The translations under genes were made by a program, and so were the position numbers. Below, piece after piece: positions 1 through 10,611 of a stretch of 40,922 nucleotides of DNA. Location of the stretch: assembly GCA_938009745.1 (NCBI GenBank), contig CALLII010000029.1, forward strand, positions 1 to 40,922. Direction: 5' to 3'. The notes beneath the pieces are model-generated. The model worked only from the letters and a program-made list of their open reading frames with translations. It ran no database searches and was not told where the DNA came from. Each line of letters begins with the position of its first letter. Position 1 is the stretch's first letter. The DNA is from an uncultured Flavobacteriales bacterium (GTDB lineage Bacteria > Bacteroidota > Bacteroidia > Flavobacteriales_D > CAJJDF01).

Positions 1-1
1 T

Positions 2-1072
2 TACCTTTCTTATTCCTATTTATCTGCTCTTGAAGATACCATGAATAAGGAAATGGACTTTTATTATTCTATTTCTTTTGATTCGGAAAACAATCCTGTT
101 TTAGCTTCTGCTTTTCAGGTGGTTCATTTTTCTGATAAGAAGAAAAGAAAAAACCTGTTTTATGATAAATATTGTTTAATTAAAAACAAATTACTTTCCT
201 TTAATATATTGGTTTGTGGAAACGTGTTTTCTGATGGAGAAAATGGTTTCCTACATGGTGATTCTGTTTCAAAAAAACAAGCAGTTAAAGAGTTGACAAG
301 TATAACTGAAGAGATAAAAGCAAGTAGTAAGAAGAAAAAAAAGAAACTTCCTGTAGTTTTATTCAAGGAGTTTTGGGCTAAGGAAGATACTTACACCAAG
401 TCATTTAAAAAACAGAATTTTGGTGTTTTTATGATTGATGTAAACATGGTATTACCAATTCATGAATCTTGGAATAATTTGGATGATTACTTATTTAGCT
501 TAAAAACTAAGTACAGAACAAGAGCAAAAAGCGTTTATAAAAAATCGAAAGATTTAATAATTAAAAAATTATCAGCTGAAGAAATAGAAAAACACAACTC
601 CGAAATTGAAATATTATTTAATAACGTAGTGGACAATTCTTCCTTTAGTTTAGGTGCTTTGAATACTATGACTTTTGCTAAATTTAAAGAAGCTCTAAAC
701 GATCAATTTATTTTTAAAGCTGCATTCTTAGAAGACAAAATGGTAGGGTTTTGCACTTCATTTTTTCATAATAATATACTGGAAGCTAATTATGTAGGGA
801 TAGATTATGAGTTCAATCACGATAAGTCTATTTACCAAAGGTTGTTGTATGAATATGTGGAAACTGCCTTAGAATTAAACGCAATAGAATTACAACTAGG
901 CAGAACTAGCGAATTGATTAAAAGTGCAATTGGAGCAGTTCCTGAGAACATGAAATTGTATGCTAAGCATAGAAGCACCATTCCAAATTTATTATTGAAA
1001 CCAGCTTTTCACTTTATTTCACCTAGTAAGTTTGAGCTACGTCAACCTTTTAAAACTGAATACGCACTATAA
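2..1072 (+). CDS. GNAT/BioF2-like acetyltransferase (peptidoglycan-bridge-type); 5' end probably outside the window
   Basis: ORF 41-1072. The frame stays open upstream of the ATG to the window edge (YLSYSYLSALEDT-M...), so the true start is probably upstream. GNAT-like C-terminal half (FKAAFLEDKMVGFCTSFFHNNILEANYVGIDYEFNHDKSIYQRLLYEYVE). Confidence 0.6.
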   Translation, partial: YLSYSYLSALEDTMNKEMDFYYSISFDSENNPVLASAFQVVHFSDKKKRKNLFYDKYCLIKNKLLSFNILVCGNVFSDGENGFLHGDSVSKKQAVKELTSITEEIKASSKKKKKKLPVVLFKEFWAKEDTYTKSFKKQNFGVFMIDVNMVLPIHESWNNLDDYLFSLKTKYRTRAKSVYKKSKDLIIKKLSAEEIEKHNSEIEILFNNVVDNSSFSLGALNTMTFAKFKEALNDQFIFKAAFLEDKMVGFCTSFFHNNILEANYVGIDYEFNHDKSIYQRLLYEYVETALELNAIELQLGRTSELIKSAIGAVPENMKLYAKHRSTIPNLLLKPAFHFISPSKFELRQPFKTEYAL

Positions 1073-2230
1073 ATGGATTCATTAACACAAATAGTATTAG
1101 GAGCTGCAGTAGGAGAAGCAGTTCTTGGAAAAAAACTAGGAAACAAAGCCATGCTTTGGGGAGCAATTGCAGGTACAATTCCAGATTTGGATGTGTACAT
1201 CAAATTATTTACCGACCCAATTACAGCAACTGAATTACACAGAGGAATTTCGCATTCCTTATTTTTCTCTATACTATTTGCTCCATTACTGGCTTGGTTT
1301 GTAACCAAAAGTCAAAAAATAACTTTGGGTGTAATAACAGCACTTATTTTTGGATTTATGGTGGCTTACTCTGCTTTTGTTCAAAAAACAGAAAACATTT
1401 GGGTCTTAATCACAATGGTTTCAGTTGGTTTAGGACTATTAGCATTGGTAAATTTTGCAAAATATAAATCTACTGCTACCCACAAGCAATGGTCTTGGTT
1501 GTTCTTTTGGACTTTGGTAACTCATCCACTTTTAGACGCTCACACAACTTGGGGAACTCAGTTTTTTTGGCCATTTGATTATCGTTTGGCTTATAAAAAT
1601 ATTTTTGTAGCTGATCCTTTGTACACAGTACCTTTTTTAATCTTTGTGATTATAGCAATGAGTTACAAACGAACTAATCCAAAAAGAAGAAAATATAATA
1701 ATATTGGATTAATTGTAAGTTCTTCTTACATGCTGATCACTTTAGTTTTAAAAGGAATAGGCTACGGAAAATTTGAAGCTGTTTTAACCGAAAAAAAGAT
1801 TGACTACATAGAAATGGATACTCGACCATCACCACTTAATTCTATTTTATGGAATGCTCAGGTAGAAACTGAAAGAGGTTTCAGAATGGGATACTACTCT
1901 TTGTTTGACAATAAAACCATTGTTTTTGGTTCGGAAATTCCTAAAAACCATGAGCTATTAGATCCAATTAAAGACCAAAAAGTAGTGAAGCAACTTATCC
2001 ATATTTCTGCAGGCTGGTATTTGGTAAATAAAGCTGAGCAAGACACTTTAATATTTACTGATATTAGATTTGGACAACTTGGTTTCGAAAACGATTCCCC
2101 TTTTATATGGAACTACAAATTATGGGTAAATGAAAATGGAATTGCAGAGGCTGTTCAAATTGATCCAGCTGATAATTTTAATATAGGAGAAGCCTTTAAT
2201 GCTCTTGGAAAACGTATCTCGGGAAACTAA
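1073..2230 (+). CDS. Membrane-bound metal-dependent hydrolase (DUF457/YdjM-like)
   Basis: MDSLTQIVLGAAVGEAVLGKKLGNKAMLWGAIAGTIPDLDVY...HRGISHSLFF motif, multiple TM segments. Confidence 0.85.
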   Translation: MDSLTQIVLGAAVGEAVLGKKLGNKAMLWGAIAGTIPDLDVYIKLFTDPITATELHRGISHSLFFSILFAPLLAWFVTKSQKITLGVITALIFGFMVAYSAFVQKTENIWVLITMVSVGLGLLALVNFAKYKSTATHKQWSWLFFWTLVTHPLLDAHTTWGTQFFWPFDYRLAYKNIFVADPLYTVPFLIFVIIAMSYKRTNPKRRKYNNIGLIVSSSYMLITLVLKGIGYGKFEAVLTEKKIDYIEMDTRPSPLNSILWNAQVETERGFRMGYYSLFDNKTIVFGSEIPKNHELLDPIKDQKVVKQLIHISAGWYLVNKAEQDTLIFTDIRFGQLGFENDSPFIWNYKLWVNENGIAEAVQIDPADNFNIGEAFNALGKRISGN

Positions 2231-2241
2231 TTTTAATAAAA

Positions 2242-2275
2242 AAACCATCAGCTTTAACTGATGTTTTTTTTATTA
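2242..2275. terminator. Bidirectional intrinsic terminator between convergent genes
   Basis: aaaaaccATCAGctttaaCTGATgttttttt hairpin with flanking A and T tracts between stop codons at 2230 (+) and 2291 (-). Confidence 0.75.
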
Positions 2276-2290
2276 AAAGGTAAACGAATG

Positions 2291-2812
2291 TTATCCTGCC
2301 ATAAAAGGTTTGAATCCCCATTGACATAGTACTCCAGCCATAAGCGTTAAAGTTATCATCCAATAAATTGAATTGATAAGGGTTAATTTAAAAGGTCTTC
2401 TTTCGAATAAATTATTAATTGCCATTACCGGAAATACTAAAAATATACTCATTAGCATACCGTGAGCTGCTCCATGCTTAAAAGTAAGGTATCTGTCACC
2501 TGCTAATTCTAATACTCTATTCACAGCCACAGAAATTTCGGAAGTAGCGTCTTTCAATTCCTCATTCCCATTAAATAAAGAAAATAGATCTGTTTGATGA
2601 GTAGAAAAAATTGCCATTACTGTAGATATCAAAAAACTCAATAATAAACTTACACCAAGAATGATAACCATGTTTCCACTTTTCATCTTTTCCTCAGTCA
2701 ATCCAGTAGTTTTCATCCAAGCAGTTCCAACTAATTTTGGGTGATAATAAATAAATCCAACTAAAACTGGGATAAGAGCAGCAAGAAGAATGAATAAAAA
2801 ATTGAATTCCAT
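2291..2812 (-). CDS. DUF1761-like membrane protein
   Basis: 173 aa, 4 predicted TM helices, 'FIYYHPKLVGTAWMKTTGLTEEKMKSGN' typical of DUF1761. Confidence 0.65.
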   Translation of the reverse strand: MEFNFLFILLAALIPVLVGFIYYHPKLVGTAWMKTTGLTEEKMKSGNMVIILGVSLLLSFLISTVMAIFSTHQTDLFSLFNGNEELKDATSEISVAVNRVLELAGDRYLTFKHGAAHGMLMSIFLVFPVMAINNLFERRPFKLTLINSIYWMITLTLMAGVLCQWGFKPFMAG

Positions 2813-2848
2813 AATTAATAGTTTTGTTGGTTAATACCCTTCAATGTA

Positions 2849-3457
2849 CTAAATATTGAAGAATTCTAGAAATAACCTTAATGAAAACACAATCATTAAA
2901 AATCCGAATATTTTAAATGCTAACCTTAAATTAGTAGGATTCATGAAATAAGATAACTTACTTGCAAAAATAATTTTCAATAAATCAGTAACAAATATAG
3001 CTACAAGCGCAATTACCAAACATGTAATTGCTTCGCTCTCGCTAGAAAATTTTGAACTAACTAACGTATAAAAACCAAACCAAACTGCAAACACAAAAGG
3101 ATTTACAAAGTTGATTAAAAATCCATTAATGAAATATTTAATTAAATTATCAGCTTTTAATTTATCATCTTTTGAAAAAGAAACTCTTGGTTTTAAAATG
3201 TATTTCAATCCATAAAACAAGAGTAATATTCCACCAATCCCTGCGAATGTTTTTTGTACTTCGGGTTGTTCGAAAAAGCTACCGAAACCGTAAACAGCAA
3301 GTAATACACAAATTATATCACCAATAATAATTCCTAAGCTAACAGCTATACCAGGTTTAACTCCATATTCGATTGAAGTTTTGAGCAGGTAAAAAAATAC
3401 TGGGCCAATAAATAGCAAAGTAGAAAGCCCAAGTAATATTCCTGTTAAAATTGTCAT
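2849..3457 (-). CDS. LysE/RhtB family amino-acid exporter
   Basis: 202 aa, six TM pattern, 'GPVFFYLLKTSIEYGVKPGIAVSLGIIIGD' and 'FLINFVNPFVFAVWFGF' LysE-like motifs. Confidence 0.75.
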   Translation of the reverse strand: MTILTGILLGLSTLLFIGPVFFYLLKTSIEYGVKPGIAVSLGIIIGDIICVLLAVYGFGSFFEQPEVQKTFAGIGGILLLFYGLKYILKPRVSFSKDDKLKADNLIKYFINGFLINFVNPFVFAVWFGFYTLVSSKFSSESEAITCLVIALVAIFVTDLLKIIFASKLSYFMNPTNLRLAFKIFGFLMIVFSLRLFLEFFNI

Positions 3458-3458
3458 C

Positions 3459-4247
3459 CTATTTCTTAATCGCTACTAATGAATAAACCATTGGAAGCTT
3501 GTCTCCGTGATGTTTAAATCGGTATTTACCTTTTTCAAACTCATTTAAATTCTGAAAACAATTATAAGGTGAATAATCGTATTCATCAAATTCTATTGTT
3601 TGTAAACTGTTGTTTTTTAAAGAATTAAAAATTTCTCCTAAGCTGTGGTTCCAAGTAACACAAGTCTCTTTTATATCGGCATTTTTGTCAGTGTAGGTTC
3701 CCTCCTCTTCTTCAATAATTGGATCGGAATTGAAATAACAGTAAGCAACTTTTTCTACAGCATCATCAAACATCCACATTGCTGGGTGAAATTCTGCGAA
3801 AACAAACTTCCCTCCTGGTTTTAAAAAATGAGAAATTACTTGAGCCCATTTATTAGAGTCTGGCAACCAGCCCACAGTTCCGTAACTTGTGAAAACTAGA
3901 TCGTATTTCTCGTCATGAATATTTGGTAAATCATAAACATCCGAACAAATAAAACGAGTTTCAACTCCCATTTGTTTGGCTAAATTTTGAGCTTTTTCAA
4001 TAGCTAAATCAGATAAATCTACTCCTGTGACTTCTGCTCCTAGTTTGCTTAACGAAATGCTGTCTTGCCCAAAGTGACATTGTAAATGAAGAATTTTCTT
4101 ACCTTTTAAATCTTTCAGAAACTGCAACTCAATTTCATTCAAAGAGTTTCCTGTTTTCTTAAAATTCTCATTGTCATAAAAATCCGAATCGTAATGTACT
4201 TCGGTTCGTTTATTCCAAGATTCTTTATTGATTTTTAGGTAATCCAC
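3459..4247 (-). CDS. Class I SAM-dependent methyltransferase
   Basis: KKILHLQCHFGQDSISLSKLGAEVTGVDLSDLAIEKAQ motif I; YDLVFTSYGTVGWLPD. Confidence 0.85.
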   Translation of the reverse strand: MDYLKINKESWNKRTEVHYDSDFYDNENFKKTGNSLNEIELQFLKDLKGKKILHLQCHFGQDSISLSKLGAEVTGVDLSDLAIEKAQNLAKQMGVETRFICSDVYDLPNIHDEKYDLVFTSYGTVGWLPDSNKWAQVISHFLKPGGKFVFAEFHPAMWMFDDAVEKVAYCYFNSDPIIEEEEGTYTDKNADIKETCVTWNHSLGEIFNSLKNNSLQTIEFDEYDYSPYNCFQNLNEFEKGKYRFKHHGDKLPMVYSLVAIKK

Positions 4248-4383
4248 TTTTTAAAAAAGTTATAAGTTTTGAGTTATTCGTTTCTTTGTTTTATAAATAT
4301 CAAAACTAAAATTAATATTTAACCTAGAACGAAAGTTATAAATCTTAACAAAATATTAAAATCAATTAAATAAAGTAATAGGC

Positions 4384-5874
4384 TTAGTTTACTCTCCAAA
4401 AGTAAGGCGAGAACAATACAGCTACAGTGAATAATTCCAACCTACCAAAAAGCATCAGAAAAGAAAGTACCCATTTACCAGCATCTGGCAAGTGAGCAAA
4501 ACTTTGAGATGGATCAACAGTACTAATTCCTGGTCCTACGTTCCCTAATGAGGTAGCTACAGAACTAATTGCTGTAAGTAAATCTACTCCTGGCATTGCT
4601 GCCATTACAATGCTTCCTATTACAAACATAAATAGGTACAAAAATAAGAAAGCAAGTAGGTTGTAAACTACTTTTGTTCCTACAGATTTTCCATTTAAAT
4701 GAACTGGAACAACTGCATTTGGATGGATTCTTCGTTTGAATTCTAGAAATCCATTTTTTATAAGGATAACAATTCTTACAATTTTCATACCTCCACTTGT
4801 TGAGCCAGCAGAAGCTCCTGAAAATAATAACAAAAAGAAGATAAAAGTAGCAAATACGCCCCAAGTTGTGAAAATTCCACTGGCATAACCTGTGGTAGTA
4901 ATTATACTAACTACCTGAAAAGAAACGTATCTAAATGATTCTGTAATTGAATAATTATTTATTTCATTGGCAGCATCAAGATAAACTGCAGGAGTTAATA
5001 AAGCTACAAAACCTATTACAGCAAATAAATACCATTTGAATTCATCATTGCGCCACAGCTTTTTTAGTTTTCCTTTAAAACCAAAGTAAATAAGTGTAAA
5101 ATTAGTTCCTGCAAGGAACATAAACACTACAATTACAGCTTCTATCAATGGAGAATCAAAATGTGCTATACTGGCTTGTTTTGTAGAAAACCCACCTGTA
5201 GATGTTGTAGTAAGTGCATGATTTATTGCATCAAAGAAACTCATTCCGCAAAACATCAAAACAATCATTTCACAAATAGTAAGAAACAAATAGATAACCC
5301 ACAGTCTCTTGGCAGTTTCTTTAATTCTTGGGTGAATTTTATCTTTAGTAGGGCCTGGTGCTTCGTTAACAAAAAGCTCCATTCCTCCAATACCAAGTAA
5401 AGGTAATATGGCAATTGTAAGCACTATAATTCCCATTCCACCAATCCATTGCGTCATACTTCGCCAAAACAAAATACTATGAGGCATTTCTTCAATGTTA
5501 TCTAATATAGATGCACCAGTTGTTGAAAAACCGGACATAGTCTCGAAAAAAGCATTAGAAATATCTGGGATAGAATTGGACAAAATATAAGGTAAGGTTC
5601 CAAAAATTGTCATGGCAACCCAGCTAAAGGTTACAATCATAAATCCTTCCCTTCTCTTTATTTCTGCTTCTTTAAATTTTCTTAAAAAATAACGTAGACA
5701 AAAACCAATAACAAGAGTTAATCCACTTGAAAAAAGAAACGCATTTGTAGCTCCATCATTATGGTAAAAGGAAAAACCGAGTGGCAAAGCCATCAATATT
5801 CCATTTATAAGCAGCAGTGAACCAATCACATAGCCAATTACGCCAAAATTTATAAGTTTTTTGGTAGATCCCAT
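4384..5874 (-). CDS. trkH: TrkH-type potassium uptake membrane protein
   Basis: 496 aa, selectivity-filter-like repeats (SGFSTTGASIL, TTTSTGGFSTKQ, TTTGYASG, TSLGNVGPGIST); abuts trkA. Confidence 0.9.
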   Translation of the reverse strand: MGSTKKLINFGVIGYVIGSLLLINGILMALPLGFSFYHNDGATNAFLFSSGLTLVIGFCLRYFLRKFKEAEIKRREGFMIVTFSWVAMTIFGTLPYILSNSIPDISNAFFETMSGFSTTGASILDNIEEMPHSILFWRSMTQWIGGMGIIVLTIAILPLLGIGGMELFVNEAPGPTKDKIHPRIKETAKRLWVIYLFLTICEMIVLMFCGMSFFDAINHALTTTSTGGFSTKQASIAHFDSPLIEAVIVVFMFLAGTNFTLIYFGFKGKLKKLWRNDEFKWYLFAVIGFVALLTPAVYLDAANEINNYSITESFRYVSFQVVSIITTTGYASGIFTTWGVFATFIFFLLLFSGASAGSTSGGMKIVRIVILIKNGFLEFKRRIHPNAVVPVHLNGKSVGTKVVYNLLAFLFLYLFMFVIGSIVMAAMPGVDLLTAISSVATSLGNVGPGISTVDPSQSFAHLPDAGKWVLSFLMLFGRLELFTVAVLFSPYFWRVN

Positions 5875-7215
5875 TTATTGAAAGTAAGTTTCTATTTTGT
5901 GAATAGATTCAGTGAGGCAAAACACAACCGCTTTATCTCCATCATTCAACTGAAAATCTCCAAAAGGAATTAAACTTTCCTCTCCTCTTATCACTCCAGA
6001 AATATTTGCATTCTTAGGAAACTTAAGATCTTTAATTTTTTTCTGAGTTACCTTGGAGTTTGGCTTTACAGTAAACTCAATAATTTCGGCATCAACTCCA
6101 TGTAAATTAGCAATTGCATCTACATGTCCTTTTCTTACGTGTTTAAATATATTACTTGCAGCAATTACTTTTTTATTGATAAGTGTATCAACTCCAATAT
6201 TTTGCGATAAATGAATGTAATCGATATTCTCTACTCGAGCAATCGTTTTTCTTACTCCATGATTTTTAGCGACTAACGAAGAAATAATATTAGTTTCTGA
6301 GTTTTGTGTAACAGAAATTAAAGCATCCATATCACCCAAACCTTCTTCCTTCATAGTTTCCACATCTCTTCCATCAATATTAAGCACTAAGGTATTGCTT
6401 AAATTATTGGCCAACAACTCACATCTTTTTTCATCCCCTTCAACTATTATTACTTTATAGTTATCTTGAAAAATTCGTGCAGCTAACTCTCCCAATCTGT
6501 TTCCACCAAGAATCATAATGTTCTTAATTTCAAAACATTGTTGATCACAAAACTGTGTAATTTTATCTATTGATTCTGGTGTAGATATAAAATAAACTAT
6601 ATCATTTTCTAGTATCTCAGTCTGTTTATTTACAATTATTGTACTTTCATTTCTGTGAATTGCAATAGGCTTAAATGATAAATTTGGATTTAAATAAGCG
6701 CTCTCTCCTACTGTTTTGTCTCTTAACTCAGACTTATCTCCAATGGCAATTCCAAATACAGTTAATTTCCCTCCTTCAAATTCAATGTTATCAGTAAAAG
6801 CTGATTTCTTAACCAATCTTTCAATTTCCTCTGCTGCTAATATATCTGGAGATATTAACGTATCAACACCAAGGTCCATAAACATTTGTTGTCTTTCGGC
6901 TTCAAGATTTTCCAAAGTACTTACACGGGCAATTGTTTTTTTTGCTCCGTACTTTTTTGCCATTATAGAAACTAATAAATTAGTCTCTTCAGAGGAAGTT
7001 ACTGCAATAAGTAAATCACATTGGCTTACTTTGGCTTCGGTAAGAATTTCGAATGATTTAGCATCTCCTAATATTGGAAAAATATCAATGTGAGATTGCA
7101 CGTAATTAAGACGTGCTTCATCCTCATCAATAACATAAATATCCTGCAGTTCACTGGATAACATTTTTGCCAAATGATACCCTACATCACCTGCTCCCGT
7201 TATAATTATTTTCAT
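5875..7215 (-). CDS. trkA: Trk system potassium transporter TrkA (two RCK/TrkA-N and TrkA-C units)
   Basis: MKIIITGAGDVGYHLAKMLSSELQDIYVIDEDEARL; second Rossmann unit IMILGGNRLGELAARIFQDNYKVIIVEGDEKRCELL. Confidence 0.92.
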   Translation of the reverse strand: MKIIITGAGDVGYHLAKMLSSELQDIYVIDEDEARLNYVQSHIDIFPILGDAKSFEILTEAKVSQCDLLIAVTSSEETNLLVSIMAKKYGAKKTIARVSTLENLEAERQQMFMDLGVDTLISPDILAAEEIERLVKKSAFTDNIEFEGGKLTVFGIAIGDKSELRDKTVGESAYLNPNLSFKPIAIHRNESTIIVNKQTEILENDIVYFISTPESIDKITQFCDQQCFEIKNIMILGGNRLGELAARIFQDNYKVIIVEGDEKRCELLANNLSNTLVLNIDGRDVETMKEEGLGDMDALISVTQNSETNIISSLVAKNHGVRKTIARVENIDYIHLSQNIGVDTLINKKVIAASNIFKHVRKGHVDAIANLHGVDAEIIEFTVKPNSKVTQKKIKDLKFPKNANISGVIRGEESLIPFGDFQLNDGDKAVVFCLTESIHKIETYFQ

Positions 7216-7316
7216 TAAATAGTTTGTAGATTATTAGAAAACATAAACAAAGTTAATTTTTTTTGAAATTAAATTAAATAATATCTCATAGCAAAACAAA
7301 AAAACGAAAATCATTG

Positions 7317-7324
7317 TATCTTTG
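7317..7324 (+). promoter_or_regulatory. Possible Bacteroidota -7 element (TATCTTTG) upstream of mrdA
   Basis: TATCTTTG matches the TAnnTTTG consensus ~40 nt before the mrdA ATG; no clear -33 TTTG. Confidence 0.4.
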
Positions 7325-7362
7325 AGTGAAGTCAAAAAGGCACTCAATACCCTAGATATATT

Positions 7363-9171
7363 ATGAATAATACCAATTTAGAAAGCAGGAGAATAGTTCT
7401 ACTTGTAATAGTGCTTTCTATCGGAATTATATTTACCATTAGATTATTTTACGTTCAGATAATTAATGATAAATGGAAAGAGGAATCTATTAAAATTTCT
7501 GAAACTAATTTAGTTATCGAACCAGAAAGAGGGATTATTTTTGACAGAAATGGAAAACTACTAGCAGCTAATAAAGTAAATTTCGAATTAAGATTAACCC
7601 CTAGTAAAATAAGAGATTTTGACACCACTCAATTGTGTGAACTTATTCATATTGATAAAGATTCTTTAACTCGAAAAATAAATAAACTAAAAAGATATTG
7701 GAGAAGTAAGCAGATTTTAATTAAAACTGTACCCGAAAAAAGCCTTTCTAAACTAAACTCATTGATGTACAAATATCCCGGTTTTGAATTATCTGAAAAA
7801 TCTCTAAGAACATATCCAGAATCAGCAGCAGCTCATATTCTGGGATACGTGAGAGAAGTTGATGGTGAAATCATAAAAAAGAAACCCTACTACCGAGGAG
7901 GCGATAGGATTGGAATATCTGGCCTAGAAAAATATTACGAAGATGAGCTTAGAGGAAGAAGAGGGAAAAATCAGTTCTTGCGTGATGCCTATGGTAATCT
8001 CAAAGAAATGACTGCATCTGATACAGCACAAACAGGTAATAATCTTTGGAGCACAATTGATGTAGATCTTCAAAAATATGGGGAGAGGCTAATGCAGAAT
8101 AAAATAGGAAGTGTGATTGCTATTGAACCTTCTACAGGAGAAATACTTGCAATGGTATCATCTCCTTCATTTGATCCTAACTTGCTTACAGGCGATACAA
8201 TGAGTAGAAATTGGAGAAGACTATTCTTAAATGACTCACTAAAACCATTGTTTAATAGAGGCTTATCCTCAAGAAACTCTCCAGGTTCAGTTTTTAAAAT
8301 GGTGCAGGGACTTACTGCTTGGGAATTAGGTGTAATTGATGAGAACACTAAAATTTATTGCGACAAAGGGGTAGTTGGATGTCATAATCACTCGGCTGTG
8401 CAAGGATTAGCAGGAGCAATTAAAGTTTCTTGTAACCCTTATTTTTATGAAACATTTAAGCGAATAAGCACTTCCCAAGATGGAGAAAATTCTTTCGAAA
8501 AATCTAGAAAGGGAATCGAATTATGGAATGAATATGTTACCTCATTTGGACTTGGAACAAACTTAGAGCTAGATTTCCCAAATTACACAATCGGGAATAT
8601 ACCTTCTGTAGCCACCTACGATAAAATTTATCCTAATAAAAAATGGAACTATAGAACATGTAATTCACTTGCGATTGGACAAGGAGAAATGCTAGTAACA
8701 TTATATCAAATTGCAAATTTATCATGTATTATGGCAAATAGAGGTTTTTATTATTATCCTCACTTAATACGTGAAATTGATGGGGGAACAATAGACCCAA
8801 AATATACAGAAAAGCATTACACAAAGGTTGGTCAGGATAAATTTCAGTTAATTGTTGATGCTATGCAACAAGTAGTTGAAGGAGCTGGTGGCACTGCATC
8901 TGGAGCAAGAATAGAAGGGATTGAAGTGTGTGGAAAGACTGGAACTGTGGAGAATTCTAGAGGAAAAGATCACTCGGTATTTATTGCATTTGCTCCCAAA
9001 GATAATCCAAAAATTGCTATTGCTGTTTATATTGAAAATGCTGGTTATGGTGGAACTTGGGCTGCACCAGTTGCAAGTTTAATGGCCGAACAATACCTTA
9101 CAGATACTATTAAAAACTCATGGAAAGAGCAAAGAATATTAGATGCTAATTTAATACCTGTAAGCAAGTGA
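7363..9171 (+). CDS. mrdA: Penicillin-binding protein 2 (peptidoglycan transpeptidase)
   Basis: PBP dimer domain plus transpeptidase motifs SVFK (SxxK), SCN (SxN), KTGT; followed by rodA with 4-nt GTGA overlap. Confidence 0.92.
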   Translation: MNNTNLESRRIVLLVIVLSIGIIFTIRLFYVQIINDKWKEESIKISETNLVIEPERGIIFDRNGKLLAANKVNFELRLTPSKIRDFDTTQLCELIHIDKDSLTRKINKLKRYWRSKQILIKTVPEKSLSKLNSLMYKYPGFELSEKSLRTYPESAAAHILGYVREVDGEIIKKKPYYRGGDRIGISGLEKYYEDELRGRRGKNQFLRDAYGNLKEMTASDTAQTGNNLWSTIDVDLQKYGERLMQNKIGSVIAIEPSTGEILAMVSSPSFDPNLLTGDTMSRNWRRLFLNDSLKPLFNRGLSSRNSPGSVFKMVQGLTAWELGVIDENTKIYCDKGVVGCHNHSAVQGLAGAIKVSCNPYFYETFKRISTSQDGENSFEKSRKGIELWNEYVTSFGLGTNLELDFPNYTIGNIPSVATYDKIYPNKKWNYRTCNSLAIGQGEMLVTLYQIANLSCIMANRGFYYYPHLIREIDGGTIDPKYTEKHYTKVGQDKFQLIVDAMQQVVEGAGGTASGARIEGIEVCGKTGTVENSRGKDHSVFIAFAPKDNPKIAIAVYIENAGYGGTWAAPVASLMAEQYLTDTIKNSWKEQRILDANLIPVSK

Positions 9172-10487
9172 CAAATTGGTTGAAAAATATTGATCGACAG
9201 CTACTTGCTATCTATGTAATACTCGTATTACTCGGTATAAGCACAATATATTCTACCTCTTTTAGCGAAGATTACCCTTCCATTTTTTCATTAAACAAAT
9301 CATACGGAAAACAAATAATGTGGTTTGGAATTAGTTTAACGATAGGTGTTTTAATTCTATTATTAGATATTGAATTCATACGGAAATATATTGAGGTTTT
9401 TTATGCCATAACAATCTTACTATTGATACTAGTTTTACTAGTAGGAACTGTAAGAGGTGGTGCAAGAGCTTGGTTTGGTATAGGAAGCTTTGGAATTCAA
9501 CCTGCTGAGTTTGCCAAAATATCAGTGAGTTTATTTATCGCCAAATACCTCTCAAATGTTAATTTGGGATTGCATAAACTTGAATCAAAAATATGGGCTG
9601 GGCTCATATTACTTGTCCCAATTTTTTTAATTTTACAACAACCAGATTTAGGAACAGTACTTGTGTTTTTAGGTTTTATATTAGTGTTTTACAGAGAAGG
9701 AATAATAGGAAACATCTTGTTATTTGGGATTTTACTTTTAGGCGTATCAGTGGTTTCTTTGGCACTTAAAGACAGTACGAACACCTTCTTTGGTTTTGAA
9801 TTTCATTCCCATTATCTATATGCTTTAGTAATAGTTGTTATTGCTTTTTTGGTTGCCTTGGGAGTTAACGTAACTACTTACAAAAGATACCGAAGAGCAA
9901 AACATTTAAGAATAGTTGCAGTAACAGTTATAGGACTTATTCTAATTCCTTTAATGAAAATTGGGCTAGAAAAAATACCTGAAAACCACTATCAAAGAGT
10001 TCGTGTAGAAATAATTCTGGGATTGAAAGAAGACGCAAGAGGAGTTGGTTATAACTCTCACCAAGCTTTATCTGCAATTGGTTCAGGAGAGTTTTTGGGT
10101 AAAGGATATAAAAATGCAACTCTTGCAAATGACAGATACAATCAAGTCCCTGAACAAAGTACCGATTTTATTTTTTGTACAGTTGCCGAAGAATGGGGGT
10201 TTCTTGGGAGTTTTGTTCTTTTTAGTTTGTACATGATTTTGATAATAAAAATAATAACAATGGCCGAAAGACAAAGGTCGGCTTTTGGTCGAATATTCTC
10301 TTACTCCATTGCTAGCATATTTTTTATTCATTTCACAATTAATATAGGAATGGTGATAGGCTTAGCTCCAATCATTGGAATACCTCTACCCTTCTTTAGT
10401 TATGGGGGGTCATCCTTACTCTCATTTAGTATTATGATTTTTATTTTATTAAAGATAGATTCGGATAGATTAGCCTCTTTCAGATAA
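9168..10487 (+). CDS. rodA: Rod shape-determining SEDS glycosyltransferase RodA (GTG start)
   Basis: GGARAWFGIGSFGIQPAEFAKI, QQPDLGTVLVF, PFFSYGGSSLL; SEDS family signatures. Confidence 0.93.
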   Translation: MTNWLKNIDRQLLAIYVILVLLGISTIYSTSFSEDYPSIFSLNKSYGKQIMWFGISLTIGVLILLLDIEFIRKYIEVFYAITILLLILVLLVGTVRGGARAWFGIGSFGIQPAEFAKISVSLFIAKYLSNVNLGLHKLESKIWAGLILLVPIFLILQQPDLGTVLVFLGFILVFYREGIIGNILLFGILLLGVSVVSLALKDSTNTFFGFEFHSHYLYALVIVVIAFLVALGVNVTTYKRYRRAKHLRIVAVTVIGLILIPLMKIGLEKIPENHYQRVRVEIILGLKEDARGVGYNSHQALSAIGSGEFLGKGYKNATLANDRYNQVPEQSTDFIFCTVAEEWGFLGSFVLFSLYMILIIKIITMAERQRSAFGRIFSYSIASIFFIHFTINIGMVIGLAPIIGIPLPFFSYGGSSLLSFSIMIFILLKIDSDRLASFR

Positions 10488-10611
10488 AAAATAGTTTAAA
10501 TTCAATTTTGGCACAATTTTGTTACTAGATAAAATGTTAATTAATATGCTCATAAATATTAAAGTAAACTGCTGGAGGTTTAATGAGGATTTTTAATTTT
10601 GACATACACTT

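Noticed and set aside
4565-7093. ORFs 4565-4864, 5161-5400 and 6716-7093 inside trkH/trkA
   Set aside because: Out-of-frame or antisense to well-supported genes with no recognisable domains.
7215-10487. mrdA-rodA lacking mreBCD immediately upstream
   Set aside because: Gene order around mrdA/rodA varies among Bacteroidota; not informative without the rest of the genome.
10508-10524. Possible sigma-54 promoter TTGGCACAATTTTGTT upstream of the GH3 gene
   Set aside because: The -24/-12 spacing is off by about one base and the -12 GC is GT; too weak to call.
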